From Romanomermis culicivorax (lineage: Eukaryota > Nematoda > Enoplea > Mermithida > Mermithidae): 64,000 nt of DNA. Each line of letters starts with the position of its first letter. The first letter of the stretch is position 1. The notes beneath the pieces were generated by a model. That model was given only the letters and a program-made list of their open reading frames with translations, had not been told where the DNA came from and did no database searches. The position numbers and the translations under genes were made by a program. The stretch is from contig CAWUHX010000281.1 in the NCBI GenBank assembly GCA_963922205.1, positions 248,001-312,000 on the forward strand, written 5' to 3'. This document shows, piece after piece, positions 12,045 to 23,983 of this stretch.

Positions 12045-13010
12045 TGAAAGAGAATAATACTGAGTTTTACAGAAATCGGAAAAGTTTGGCAGTTGCAAGG
12101 AAATTCGAGGAATGCCGTATTGTGTCATAGAGAATCATGGATTTTTTGCATTGAAAACGCCATGCCACAATGAGAAAGCTGGTACTCCATGTGTGGTCGA
12201 AGTGGCTGAGGTGAGCTGCAGGATTTTGAGAATGCATGTCAATCTGCTCAACAATCAATTTTTACGACATTTTTATCTTTAGATCTCTGCTCAGGTCAAG
12301 AGACATCAGCAGTATTACTAGACAGGCTATTGGCTTATGCAGGGCTGATTATTACAGGTCACTCAATACAGTATTCTGTAAGTAAAAGCCAGTATAGAAC
12401 AATGGTTGACTAAATGCAACCTAAGTTCACTGGAACTGGAGCTGGGACCAGTCTGCAGCTGAAAAGCAATCAGCATTGTCCCATATACACCCCGTGGGCT
12501 ACTACATAAGACAATAAGTGGTGATGTCCAGATTTAGATGAGGCTGGCATGGTACTGATGAAAGTCCTATGTCTGGCACACACTTGTGCTTATTGTACAA
12601 GTAATAATAAAAAAATTAATGTTTATAAAAATATGAGCTTTCTTGATAGAATTGCGGCTCCACACAATTGACCAATTTTGCATAGATGTGGGATAACTGC
12701 AACCCTAAGTTAATTTCCAGTATCTTTTGGACTTTCAAACTGACCATGGGAGGTGAAGAACGAAACCATGAGCAGGACTTTTACCTTTTACGGTGCGATA
12801 CACTACTTTTCCCATATTCATACAATGAGTATGACTTGACTCCTAGAGATGTACAGATCATAATTGTCTCTCTGGCTACTTCTGAATATATTTCTAACTC
12901 TGATTCAAGAAAACTTTTTCATTAGTGGATTTTACTTTATATAAAAAGAAATCAATAATATCACAAAAAATATTGTGAATCGTACATACAGCAAACAACA
13001 TGAATATATA
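12045..13010. other. No firm gene
   Basis: A stretch at 12640-12700 (GAATTGCGGCTCCACACAAT) is repeated at 14713-14757, so at least part is a dispersed repeat. The open frame at 12686-12925 (79 codons) contains a hydrophilic stretch but has no recognised family or clear splice context. Confidence 0.35.
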
Positions 13011-14107
13011 CAGGGTGAGCCAGAAAAAGGCGACTGGTAGCGACTTTCATATCTTCTGTTTTGTCTTGAATAATGACTGGACTGAGTTGAAAATAGATTA
13101 GCCTTAGGATAATTGGTAAATATCCAACTGCAATAATAGCTGGTAAATAGCTAAGTTTAATAAGGCTAACTAACACAATATAAATATATCTAGGCACTAA
13201 ATAATACCCAAGTAATAAATAGGCCAATGAATAAAATGAATGAATGTATAAAACAACACACCTTATATAGTACCATGGAAGATCACGGAATGTTCTAGAA
13301 CCTTGTAGAATATAAAAGAATATCATAGAATATTGTGGAAAGTTCTAAAACTTATTGGTACAATGCAGTACATGAACTGTACCTGCACATCAATGTGATC
13401 CTACTGTAAGATATGCATCAGCTTCCAACTGGGTAAAGCTTTTTTGATGATCTGGCATAAAATGTGGAAACTTTCAGTCAGATTGCTCGAAGATTGACTG
13501 ACCAAAATCAAAATCAATTTTTTTTGCAAATAAATATTCAAAAAATTGCCAAAAATTGACAAATCAACGTGTTTTACAGCAGAAAACCACAATAGGTCCA
13601 GTCCTAAGAACCACATAACAGCTGTAAACTACAAGAGAGCCATTCTAGTGTGTTCTACTTTCTGTTTCACCAGTATTTTAGATCATTTTTCGATCTGGTC
13701 AATGACAAAATCGATTTAATTTTAATTTTGCTTTTTTCCAATCTCAAAGCAAAAGCTCTTGATTTTGGCGAAATTTTCCCCATCAGGAAAAAAGAAGTTG
13801 CTGACTTTAAATTACGTATAACTTACAAAGCTGGATGATTTTTAAAGTATTATTGTGTATAAACAGCTTTACGAAACTTTTTTCACAATAGGACAAATTT
13901 TTGCTTTCATCTCATAACTTTTACTTTCTGAAAACTGATCACTACAAAATTTTGTTTGTACAGTAACTATAAATGCTAGTAGCATAAAATGTGGCCCTTG
14001 TAACAAAGACATACAGGAATTGTAATGCAGCAATCCGCATTCTGAGTGCTTCATTCGTTTGAAACTTATGAAAGTCAGCACCGGTTACCTTTTTTTTGGC
14101 TCACCTG
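13011..14107. mobile_element. Non-autonomous Tc1/mariner-type TIR element, copy 2
   Basis: It begins CAGGGTGAGCCAGAAAAAGG and ends TTTTTTTTGGCTCACCTG, with TA on both sides (13009-13010, 14108-14109). The interior is collinear with copy 1 (585-1335), including the TGGTCAAT..AATCGAT and TTCACAATAGGACAA parts. The exception is about 380 bases at 13050-13430, which are absent from copy 1 and belong to another repeat. No transposase. Confidence 0.8.
13050..13430. repeat. Repeat nested inside the TIR element
   Basis: The block interrupts the left part of the mariner-type element directly after GCGACTTTCATA and is homologous to 4689-4993. The host sequence resumes at CCAACTGGGTAAAGCTTTTT. The insertion shows that this repeat was active after the mariner-type copy landed. 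Confidence 0.65.
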
Positions 14108-14846
14108 TATACAAGAATGTTGTCTCAAACAGGTTAAATTATTCAGAATGAAATTTAGTGCCATATTCTTCTATCCGTCTTCCTCCGCGTGATGATCCTG
14201 AAACTGCTTACAGTTTTTTCTAAAAATAGTTGATACACTATGAGAAAATGTATCACACATCCATTGGTATTCTGAATCAATAGAATTTATCTCGGATAAA
14301 TTGGCATTTTACTTCTACTTGTTTTTTTCAAATTTTGCGCAATGTTTCCAATCATAATTTACTTTAATTCAAACTTGCAACATTTGGTAACAGGCTACAT
14401 TATCAGGATGTTTTGCAAGGTCTTTCCACGAAAATGCTGCAGTATGATTGATCATTGATCCAGCATCTGAGAGATGAATGACTCAGCACTGGCTTGAATT
14501 TGTTTTGGCTGCATCAGCATGACTTGAGGTTCCACAGGTATTTTCCTCTCCGGTTGATTTTTGCATGCCTTCCAATGATGTTGTGAGTCTCTGGTATTAG
14601 CTCCATAATCCAACTATCATCCTCCTTTGGCCCAAACAGTTGGCCTATTTTGTCGAAAAATCCAAAAATAGGCAGCAAATATTATATACTTAACTAGCAC
14701 AATATACACTTGGTCGAATTGGGGCTCCAGTCAATTGATCAATTTTGCATAAATGAGTGAACACTGCTATCATAATTACACCTCCAACAGATGAGTCCCA
14801 TTCTGCATCCCATTCCTCAATACAATTATACTCTTCCTTCCTACAG

Positions 14847-15023
14847 CAACTCGAAGATGTTGGTAAATGTCAATGGCACAAAGGCCGCAATGGATGCCAA
14901 ATTTTTGCGGGTGGCGAAGTTCTAACACCTGAGGACAATACAGAACAGTTTGAAGTCATTTTGGATGGATGTTACACATCTAAAAACAAAGATTTTGTTA
15001 TGCGTTCATTGGTTGGTCCATGA
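14847..15023 (+). CDS. Terminal exon of an unrecognised gene
   Basis: The exon follows a pyrimidine-rich TTCCTTCCTACAG acceptor and is open in phase 0 for 58 codons to a TGA at 15021-15023. An AATAAA polyadenylation signal lies at 15057-15062, 34 bases after the stop. The peptide begins QLEDVGKCQWHKGRNGCQIF and has three cysteines, acidic and polar residues, and a C-terminal FVMRSLVGP. The frame stays open upstream to 14757 but without an ATG, which favours a spliced start. Upstream exons were not found; 14108-14846 shows nothing else I can support. No family recognised. Confidence 0.45.
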   Translation, partial: QLEDVGKCQWHKGRNGCQIFAGGEVLTPEDNTEQFEVILDGCYTSKNKDFVMRSLVGP

Positions 15024-15152
15024 GAAGACTATTGATAATACCTAATTGTCGTGAATAATAAAGATGAATGATATTTTTTACAGCTTTCATTTGTCGTATA
15101 GAGCTTGAATTTTGGGAGCAAATAATGGTGGAACAGATGCAATGCTGAACTA

Positions 15153-16422
15153 TAACAGGTGTTCCAAAAGTTACTTCTGGACTTTATTTTGAAATTGATA
15201 TTCAAGAATCCAATTTACATTTGCCTACACTATTGCAGTGTGTAACTACAGTACTTGAAGAAATAATGCAAATGTAACATATCACCTGCTTCATTGCACT
15301 TGGCCACCATCTAGACTTATACACTGCCATAGTCGATGACAGACTGAACAGCATACTTTACTGCATGATACTAGTTCCAAATTAGGTAAAGTTTCTGAAA
15401 TATACCATTGTTGTTTACCCCAGAGGAAAAAATCAGGAGGCATAGGATCGCAAGAGCACTGTGACATTCAGCTGCACTGCACCCACCTAACCAATGATTG
15501 TGAAACTTTTCATTGGGCCAGCGCCTAAAGGGATTACCATAATGTGCCTGAACACTATTGTGCATGAACCAAAGGGCCTAGGCTTCCAGTCTGTTTGATA
15601 TGTCTGGCAAAAAATGTGTTGTTGAGCATAACCAAATAAGTTTCTTTGTTGATGGGGGCATCAAAGAAATATGGGCCAATAATACCTTGGGACCAAATCA
15701 CAGGCCAAAGGCATACTGAAGGACAACGTAACCGGAGTTCCAGTTGTTGCTTTGGATTCTCTGCAGCCCAATAGATATAGTTACGCCTGTTAACCTGACC
15801 CTCCAAGTGAAATGTGGATTCGTCCGACCACAAATGGAATCTTCTGACTCTGGTTGGTCGTCAAGTTTTTTAAAGCCAATTTTCACAAAACTCTAGCCAC
15901 CTGTTGTAATCATCTTCTAATAAGCCATGAATGAGGGTAAGATGAAAGGCCTTAATATGATGATCATTAAGAATCCATTGAATTGAAGTCTGGGTGATTT
16001 CAAATTGGTTTGAAGCTCATCTAAGTGATATGGTAGGGTTATCCATGAACTACCTTAAAATGGTATCTACATTTTCTTCTGAACCAGTGCTTCGAGGTCG
16101 TCCACTTTGAGGCAAGTCAGCTACACTACCTGTCTCATCAAAGCATCTGTTTAAATTAAGAACAGCATCAGCAGTTGGGTGTTCAGAGAATGTATGTCAA
16201 CGCCAATCCTGGACGACTTGTTCTGCATTTTTCGAAATTGAGTATAAACTTACACATTTTGCTTTGTCTTCTAATTTCAACCACTGGGATGCCATTTAAT
16301 TATATTGAAACTTCAAGTCAATTAGTTACCTGGAAAATGGCATAAATATTAGGTAATAATAATTAGGTTGAACAAAGTTATGAACATTCAAAAGTGAGAA
16401 GTAACTTTTGGGACACCTGGTA
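15153..16422 (-). mobile_element. Full-length mariner-type transposon, decayed
   Basis: The ends are CAGGTGTTCCAAAAGTTACT at the left and the inverse (AAGTAACTTTTGGGACACCTG) at the right, between TATA sequences that fit a TA duplication. The 1.27-kb length is typical of a complete mariner. The single gene it carries is on the minus strand and is listed separately. The element is intact in outline and dead in coding. Confidence 0.85.
15300..16295 (-). pseudogene. Dead mariner-type transposase (2)
   Basis: It starts at an ATG at 16295-16293. The N-terminal part contains SVADLPQSGRPRS (helix-turn-helix linker region). Catalytic-domain pieces follow: MWSDESTFHLEGQVNRRNYI with the first acidic residue, WAAENPKQQ, GPYFFDAPINKETYLVMLNN, and PPDFFLWG near 15420-15440. 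The order matches transposases of the mariner group with S-F-H-L after the first catalytic Asp. Several in-frame stops, one frame change and loss of the usual Q-D-G-A-P-P-H-type motif show it is inactive. Confidence 0.85.
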
Positions 16423-17504
16423 TACAAGGTTGAAGCATATGAAATGCTAGAATTTGGTGCAGATAGTAATCAAACCCCGTACTTTGTACACAAGATACTA
16501 GAGTCATGGTACTGGGCCAATTTGTATTTAGAAGTTGGTTGGGACGTTGGACTGATCTTGTTGAGCAAATTGCCCATATTGAATTGAATTATTTTCTATA
16601 TTCTCATACAGTACTTCAGTGTGATCCTTGATGAAGTTATTGTAAAATTTATTGTCAATATTGATTGTTGTAGAATATTCCAAACCTTTTTATCACTTCC
16701 CAAGTTGTGTTGCTTATTGCATTTTAGTAAGCACTTGCTACATCTCACAGGATTTGATGTTATCTTACAAGATATCTTGTCAGTGCTTGCTAAAAACAAG
16801 CTGTTTGTAAGCAATTGCTAAATCTTTCAAGAACTTATTTGGGACAAACGCCTATATTGTAAGTGCTAGTGAGACGAAACTGAGTTTTCTCTTGTAAAAA
16901 ATAATCACTTAACAAAAAAATTGGTAAGATCTGATAAGCAATGTTAATTATCTTATCATAATCTGACAAGCAGCTTAGAATTATCTTACTAAGAAATTTT
17001 TTATTTCGTCATATAGTAGGAATCGAGTCTCTAGCATATAAGGTTTTTCCTGTATTTAATATATTTCATAATAAATATGCAATCAAAATATATATTTCAT
17101 TAGACACCCTGTTGTTTTCTACATAATTAACGGATGAAGCCAAAACATTAATATTTCTGACGTCAGAGACTAGCACGCACAATTATTCCAATTAAATAAG
17201 AGACACCCTGTTTGCTTGATGCTATTTGACACATTAATATTTATTGGTATCACTTGCTCAGCAAGACACCCTGTTAACTATGTAACTAGCTAAAAACACA
17301 CACTGAAAAACTAGTATCAATTAAAAGTAGTTTGAAATCAAATATTTAGCATTTTAGTTCAGGCTAAGGATGGAATGACACAGCTTAGACCGTCTCACTT
17401 TGTGTAGTATGAAAAAGTGCCGTCCGTTTCCAAAAAATAGGCAGTATGTTGTCGATGAGCAAAACTCCTAATATTTTCAATAATACGAAGAGATAATACA
17501 AATT
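16423..17504. other. Intergenic repeats, no gene
   Basis: Two kinds of short repeat are visible. CTTATCT/TCTTACAAGATA-like words occur at 16690-16990 and recur at 24995-25180. The word ACACCCTGTT occurs at 17104, 17203 and 17269. They look like eroded transposon subterminal arrays. No coding sequence supported. Confidence 0.45.
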
Positions 17505-18655
17505 ATGGCGTCAAATGAAGACACGGCAGATCAGCGACAATCCAAACCGCTCAGAGGTAAAAAAATTTTTTGAAAGTTCATTTTAATTAATTTTTTGAAC
17601 TTCTGTAATGAAATATTGACCATTGTGGAATACAGTTTTGATGATACATCGACGAATTCTTTCGTATTTTTATGCAAATTTGGCCAGTTCGACTCTTCCC
17701 TGATGGAAAATTGCCAACAAAACCAAATGCTGTTCGATTTTCTGTTTGTGAAGAATCATGATGCTACAGGCTGCTTTTGAAAGCTTTACAGGCAACTTTT
17801 GCAGGGTGTTTTTGAAATTCATGTGGAACATTATGATTAGGCTTTTTGATTTGTAGGAAATCACTAACTTCCGAATTTTTCGATATTTGTATTGAGGTCT
17901 AGATGTCACACCTATAGGTTCCACGCTTTTCATTCCCGCTCTTTCTGTATTATTTCAATCAGCATGTACCCTTTTCAATTTCCCGTAAATTTTATGCAAA
18001 AAGTCCAGATGTGTCATACTTTGTAGATTTCCAATAATTTTATGTTTTCGTTACAGAAATAATTCACATTTCAGAATGTCACCAATTTCTTCTCAAATCT
18101 AAATTGCGTGAAAATTCAAAAAAATGCATTTTTTATTTTGTTTTACTTTTACATGTTTTCTCTGAGACAGGCATGGCGGGCATTTGATCTCATATGCTTT
18201 ATCGTTATTATACTTTGCATAATTAATATGGTAATTTGACAGTGGAAAAACCGTTTAAATAGGTCACTGTCCACAAGGAAAATGAAAGGGCTGCTTTTTC
18301 AGTTGACCTGTCATAACTTTACCCTAAAAGTTACTTGTCTGGCTTCAGCTGATATTCGCCAAACGCGGAAAACAAATGGTAATGTTGATATATGGTACAA
18401 CAATGATAAATACAATGTCATAGTTTGGAAGATGTGTAGGCAACCTAGGACTATTGATCAATTTGCATATTGTAAGCTGCACATGCAATTTCAGGCTCTA
18501 CAGTGGAAGAAAAAACCATATACGAAAACGAATTATCCGAATTTTTGGTGCCACAATCATTAGCCGAAAATGGACCAGATGACCCACTAGAATATTTGGC
18601 AAAAAGTTGTTTGCGATTGGTGTATAACATTATGATTCTCCATTTCTTGGCCTAA
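17505..18655 (+). CDS. Candidate two-exon gene, small acidic protein
   Basis: Exon 1 is 17505-17556, from ATG to a G|GTAAAA donor. Exon 2 is 18495-18655, after a CAATTTCAG acceptor. The phases agree, and the join keeps a Gly codon. The product is about 70 residues, opening MASNEDTADQRQSKPLR and continuing with an acidic exon-2 part containing YENELSEFLVPQSLAENGP. Composition is strongly protein-like compared with the AT-rich surroundings. A weak donor (GTGTAT at 18620) could instead lead to further exons. No family recognised. Confidence 0.45.
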
Positions 18656-18795
18656 CAATTGCATGAAAATTATATATCCCTTTTATTCTGCCACTAGGCA
18701 CACAATGAACGAATAATACAGTGGTTATGGTAATGGACATTTGGGTACCTACTACCTTCCTCAGGCGACAATAAACTTCTTTTTTACAAAATTCA

Positions 18796-18865
18796 CTGGC
18801 GGAGGGAATTGAACCCTGGTCATTTAATTGAGAGTCTAGAGGGCTACCACTGAGCCATGGGGACC
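18796..18865 (-). repeat. tRNA-like sequence (SINE head or tRNA pseudogene)
   Basis: On the minus strand TGGCTCAGTGGTAGC (A box) is followed about 40 bases later by GGGTTCAATTCCC (B box with a paired T arm). The acceptor stem does not pair well and the anticodon arm is not clean. It is therefore more likely a pseudogene or SINE head than a working tRNA. Confidence 0.5.
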
Positions 18866-18974
18866 AGTAATAACTTGTTCAGAAGTGCTATATATCCTGA
18901 CTGGGGGGGGGGGGGGTTACTAGTTCAGACTTGGGTTCCTGTCTGTTGCACTTCTAAGGAATGCTTGGTTCCAT

Positions 18975-19145
18975 ATGTGGCCTATTTCACTGGAAGACAT
19001 TAACGAATTATCATCATCTGATGATGATTCAGCAACCCATTACAAGATTGCAGAACCCCTGGAACAAGGTCATATTTCCTTGATCATGCATGAAATCAGG
19101 CTTATCATAACATTTTTTAGTTTCAAAGAGCAACATGCTGGCTGA
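18975..19145 (+). other. Short protein-like open frame, unassigned
   Basis: ATG at 18975 opens 56 codons with SLEDINELSSSDDDSATHYK, an acidic serine-rich stretch, then a hydrophobic segment and TGA. It lies just upstream of the third mariner relic and could be an exon of the gene starting at 17505 or an independent remnant. There is no convincing acceptor. Confidence 0.2.
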
Positions 19146-19439
19146 AATTTGTAAATTGGATTGCTGGAAAATGAAGTGGGTGAGCCATAATAAATAAGCC
19201 TCTAATTTTCATACATGTTACACAAACAATATTTTACATTTCCAGTTTAAACTAACTCTATTAGATGCAGAATTTTCTCCTGAGTCTGTTGATGATTCTA
19301 ACATTGTGCAATCTTTTATATTTACTGTTGTTTGCCGTGAAAAGTCGTGACCTCCAAAAACTTGTAATTTCTAAGTGGTAGAATGGTGAAATGCCAATAA
19401 AAATTTGCAGTGACTTAAGCAATATTGTCAGCCTAGCTA

Positions 19440-20345
19440 CAATCAAGCGTTGGATTCAAAAGCTAAAGATGGAAAGCCAATTAATCTTGTCGAAGTCTTC
19501 CGGTGGATCTTGCACTGTCTGATTAAGGGCATGGATCAAAAAGGTGAAGAATCGAATTGGACGAAAACAACAAATTTCAACTCGAATTTTGGCAAATGAA
19601 CTTAACATTTCCCAATCGTCAATGCAATGCGCCTTATCAAGTGACCTTAATCTTAAGACCTATGAAAAGGTCGTGCAGCCTCTGCTAATCGACAGCCTCA
19701 AAACGAAATGTGGACAATTTGCCAACTGGTTCCATAACAATTTTTACAAACAAGACACTCTGAAATTTTTGTTTTCTGACGAAAAAATGTTCAGCATTGA
19801 GGGAGCTTCCAATTCTCAAAATGACCAAGTCTGGGCAGTCGATAGAGCTTCTGCTGATCAAAATGGCGGCATAAAGCAAAAGCGGAAATTTCCCCAGGGG
19901 CTTGGTGTCAGTTCAAAAGGTGAGCCCGTTTGTTTTTTCATTTCTTCATTGCCTGTTGCTGACTTTCTTCACCATTTGTAGGTGTTGCTGACTTGGTTAT
20001 CCTCCAAGAAAGGTTGATCATTAGCGGTATATTAAAGAAGTGTTGCCCGTGGCGTTAAAATGTGGGAACAAATGGTTCCGAAATGATTGGACCATGCAGC
20101 AAGATGGGGCTTCGATTCACACTGACTGAAGGTCACAAGCATACCATTTTCCGAGGTTCATTGACAAAGAGCATTGGCCTCCAAATTCGCCCGACCAGAA
20201 TCCTTTGGATTATTCTATTTGGAGTGAGCTTTCAGCCAAATGCACTGGAATTGTGTGAAAAATGTGAAAACCTCGATTGAAGAATTGAAATGTGCTGTAA
20301 AACCTATTGGGCCTGAAATTTGTTTAGAAAGTTGTAAATCTTTTA
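19440..20345 (+). pseudogene. Dead mariner/IS630-type transposase (3)
   Basis: The parts run in order. A helix-turn-helix remnant (TIKRWIQKLK) is followed by KVKNRIGRKQQISTRILANE with LNISQSS (second DNA-binding helix). Catalytic pieces are FSDEKMFSIEGASNSQNDQVW (first Asp), QQDGASIH near 20095-20120 (second Asp) and HWPPNSPDQNPLDYSIWSEL near 20170-20240 (third Asp). At least three frames are needed to read it through, and stops occur in the 5' part, so it is inactive. It is a different lineage from relics 1 and 2, which lack the EKMFS and DYSIW variants. Confidence 0.85.
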
Positions 20346-20447
20346 CTGTTCATTTGAACTGTATTTTTCAAAACAAAGGTAATTTTTGTGAATAGTAGCT
20401 TATTGTTGTTTATAGACAACAAAATTGTCTTCAAAATAAGATGTCTC

Positions 20448-21040
20448 TGTTGTAGTGTGTTTTTGCCGATTTTTCGCGATTTTCTAATAGATTTGTCAAT
20501 TTGTAAAAACGCCCACAAGTACAACACATCCAACCATGCCCGACCTGGCCCAGCGCGACGGTTACTGTAGAAGACGGTTTTTGTGAATTAGTCAGTGTAT
20601 GTTTTTTATTCTCGCGCGTCTCGCCTCATATAATAATTATAATTTTCACCTGTACATTATTCGCCTGGTTTTTATATTGGTAAGACGTCATGTTTTTTGG
20701 AAGGGGCGATTTTTAGGTAAGTTTTATAGATAAATGTTTAGTTAGAAAAGCGTTTGATTTGTGTCCAAAAGTGTGTTACCTTGTCTGACTAGTTTTAGTC
20801 AGGCATTTCTTGGGCAGGTAGTATTCTTGTACTAGACTTCTCGCCCCTGAGTGAGGGGTCATTCCTTGGTTTAGGGCAGGCGCAGGGAAGCACCGGCGTT
20901 AAGGTCAATCCCTGGCTATCTCTCCTGCACATCAATTCCCCTTGCCGATTTTACACCCCTTCCTCCGACCTGGCGGATCAAGATGGCAAAAAATCGGCCA
21001 GAGCCGCCCCGAAACGCCCATCCACTATTCAAATACAACA
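20448..21040 (+). mobile_element. Solo LTR, copy 1
   Basis: It begins TGTTGTAGTGTGTTTTTGCC and ends ATTCAAATACAACA, the TG..CA inverted termini of a retrotransposon LTR. It carries the family landmarks TGCATTTCTTGG-like, AAGCACCGGCGTTAAGG and CTGGCTATCTCTCCTGC. Flanks TCTC and TCTG are imperfect 4-bp matches, suggesting an old insertion. No internal retroviral-type coding region is attached. Confidence 0.7.
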
Positions 21041-21633
21041 TCTGTACTACGAATGGCCTGAACAAAGTGCCAAACCAAAGCCAACTGGACCATCCAAGAT
21101 GAAAGTCATGAAATAGCTGTGAATGAAGTGCATATATTTTCATGAATGTGATACTACTGGGGCCATTTTCTCAAAAAGCATTCAAGGCTAAATGCATCTA
21201 ACTCACTTCTAAAATAACGTCGTCAAATGTTTATTCAATGTTTCTCGAAAGAAGTTCAAGCTAAACATGCTTAAAGTTAGACCAAAAGTTTAGACAGGTT
21301 GGGACCCTGAGTTAAGTAATGTGAAAATTTTTTAAATTATGCTTCCACGTTTTTTTTCTTTATATTATTGTTGTACTGGGTGATAAGAATACATAGCTTT
21401 TGTAAATCAATTTGGAATTAGGCTTTAAAGCGAACTTTTTTTCAATTGATCATTTTCTAGTAAAGTTTTGGATTTTTAAAAGTTATGTTCACAAGGATTC
21501 GAGCATTAGTACCACAGTTGAGATAATGATGTGAGATAGATACAAATTTGGCAGTAATTTTAGAATTTTTATCGAACAGACGACCTATATTTTGATTGTA
21601 TCCAAAAGCTACAGGTTCGAAATTGTGACAGAA
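21041..21633. other. No gene recognised
   Basis: Mixed AT-rich sequence. A GCTAAATGCATCTAACTC / AAGTTCAAGCTAAACATG pair near 21190-21270 is related to 23640-23750 (AAGTTCCATCTAAATTTGG, ACTTCAGATGCTTTTTGAG), so a short dispersed repeat is present. Confidence 0.35.
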
Positions 21634-23830
21634 ATGACGGATTATTTACCGAAGAATATCATAGATAAATATGCTAAATCTCCAGATAATGTGGAGGATA
21701 TGTTATTGGGTGCGTAGAAGCCACCTGCATGGGCCGCAAGGACACGGCCCGCCCCCCCCCCCCCCAGTTTCACTTCTCAGCTTGAACTCAGTCCGTGAAA
21801 GCTCGTTTTTTTAAAATTTTGTGTCACAATGATGAAAAATTATGATAATGCAAAAAAATTAAACAAAACCAAATCAAATATAAGTTGCTAAATAAAAATA
21901 TATCAAACTATTATTTTTTCTAGAACTGATTGTATTCACTTGTAGTGTGTAGTCTTTAAAAATGTTTGAATTTTAGGAATGACGCATTTGCACTTGGAAA
22001 ATGAGTAAATCATCAGGAGCAAAGGAAAATACCGGAAGTTGTTGAAGAATCCCAATTCTTCATTGATTGCCTGATTCCCGAATTTTAACTGCATATTTTC
22101 AATATGATTTTTGTATTTTGCCGGCTCGGAAAACTATTGAATGGCTGCGAATTTAATCTTTTCATCCATGAAACAAATGCTGAAAAAATTCTTGTGCCAG
22201 CATTGTTGAATATTAAAATCCAAAAGATTTTTCTGACACTTTGCACTGGAATTAGTGATATCCGAATCTGTTCCAGGTGTTTGCACTTTGCGGCCAATTT
22301 TTTTCGGAATTTGATTATTTAAGCTTTAGGTAATTTGAAACTCAGCATTTGCAAATTTGAAACTCATTCAATTTATTGTTATCATTATCTGAATTCAAAA
22401 AAGTCAAATTTTCTTAATTTTCAATTCCCTCTGTATATATTCAATTTTTCAAAGCCAAAGAAGCATGAATAACGCATCTGTGGACTTTTTGAGTGAAAAA
22501 GGCGACTTGAAGAAAATGGCTGAAAAATGAAAATGAAGAAAAGGCGATTTCGATCTCTTTCCCCAAATGGCGAAACGAGCCATGCAAAAAAGCAGTGCAT
22601 AAGACGCCTCATCTCCATTTCTGATGAACTTATCAATTAAATTTGACCAGAGAAGAGATGCATGCTGGTAACAGGAGTCTTCATGTTCGTCAGAATGCTG
22701 AACAGTGTTGCTAATAGCTAAAATTGCATCTTAAACAAATGGTAATTATGCTGATGATCACATCTAAATTATTAGATACACACTAAATATAATAGCAGTG
22801 AAATATTGGCAAATTTCAAATTAGGAAACATACAGTAAATGAACGTTTGTTGCAAGTTCACTTGTAAGCGTAAATAGTTGCTTAAATTTTCGGGCTTTTA
22901 TGAGCCTGAACCCTCTAGCCCAGCTGGGCCCAATAATATTTTTCTGCGGCTCGAAGCCCAGCCCACTCTCCGGCCGGGTTGCCCTTGGAGGTCCCTACTT
23001 CCCATTGGGAAAGAAACAAACGCATATACATAAACATCAATGTTTACTGAAACTTCCACGTGTTGTAGTGTGTTTCTGCCCATTCGTAGGGGTTTCAGAA
23101 AGTTCGTCCATTATTTGAAGATGCACGCAGGCTGGAAATGGAGTGAGCTATGCGGACCATCGAAGGGCATCTTACTGTAGTTCAGTTCCGGTACGCCTGT
23201 GGTGAGTGCTCTCCTGTTATTATTGTTTATTAATTTTTTCATATACTAGTGCGCGTCTCTGTGCATTTTGTTATATTTTCCCAGCATGCCGGACTCTTTC
23301 CATTTCTCGCCCACGCACTGGTTTTGTACATAAGTGTGTTATGTTTGATAGGTAAAAAGTGTCAGGAGAAAGTTCTCCTCTTTTGATTCAGCTCTTTGGG
23401 AATCCAAATTAGGAAATGGAAGGTTTTCTAATTTGGGTTAAAATATTGTGGGGTTTAAGTACATAAGTAATTAGTTAATCGGGTAAGCGTGGGCGTTGGA
23501 AACACGTGTATTAAGGATGATCCCTGGACCTAACTCCTGCCTCTCATTAGCATCTACAGCCTGGCCCGAAATTACAAATACAACACTTGCATCTAATTTA
23601 TTGGTGAGAAACACATGTCGTCTTTTTCATCTGCCTAAATTTGAATGACTACAAGTTCCATCTAAATTTGGAAGCGTCTAAAATTCATTCAACTTGGACA
23701 CGTCCAAAGTTATAGGCATGTAACTTCAGATGCTTTTTGAGAAACCGGCCCCTGATGTGCTAATTTTTATTTAAAAAATTTAGGGGAACGCGATTTGCCA
23801 GTCATTCAGCCTGAAGAGAGCCCCATTTAG
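21634..23830 (+). CDS. Candidate micro-gene with alternative last exons
   Basis: Exon 1 (21634-21709) starts at an ATG three bases after GTGACAG and ends at a G|GTGCGT donor. It encodes MTDYLPKNIIDKYAKSPDNV plus VEDMLL. Two downstream acceptors are in phase. One is TTTTAG at 21971-21976, giving a short tail ending at 22008. The other is AATTTAG at 23777-23783, giving an acidic tail ERDLPVIQPEESPI and a TAG at 23828-23830. The products would be about 34 and 40 residues. The second intron option would span a solo LTR. No family recognised; support is splice phase and composition only. Confidence 0.35.
22009..23060. other. No gene recognised
   Basis: Open frames on both strands (for example 22421-22636) are short and lack coding character. 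A GC-rich patch at 22905-23010 (CCCAGCTGGGCCC, GGCCGGGTTGCCC) resembles a sequence inserted just before the LTR. Nothing further is identifiable. Confidence 0.35.
23061..23585 (+). mobile_element. Solo LTR, copy 2
   Basis: It starts TGTTGTAGTGTGTTTCTGCC and ends AAATTACAAATACAACA. Family landmarks in order are TTACTGTAG, GTGCGCGTCTCTGTGC, AGGTAAAAAGTGTCAGG, AAGGTTTTCTAATTTGGG and AAGCGTGGGCGTTGG. The flanks CACG/CTTG do not match, so it is old or rearranged. Same orientation as the other copies. Confidence 0.7.
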
Positions 23831-23983
23831 GACCAAATTGCGCATCTAATGAATGAATGCTTTAAGGATAATGCAATCATTACGTAACTTTGATTTTTTT
23901 CGCGTTTAATTTTAGCCTAATTTAGCCTTTTGATCAGCGAAATGAATTTAATAAAGCTGTTATGATCTCGATACTAGCTTGTA

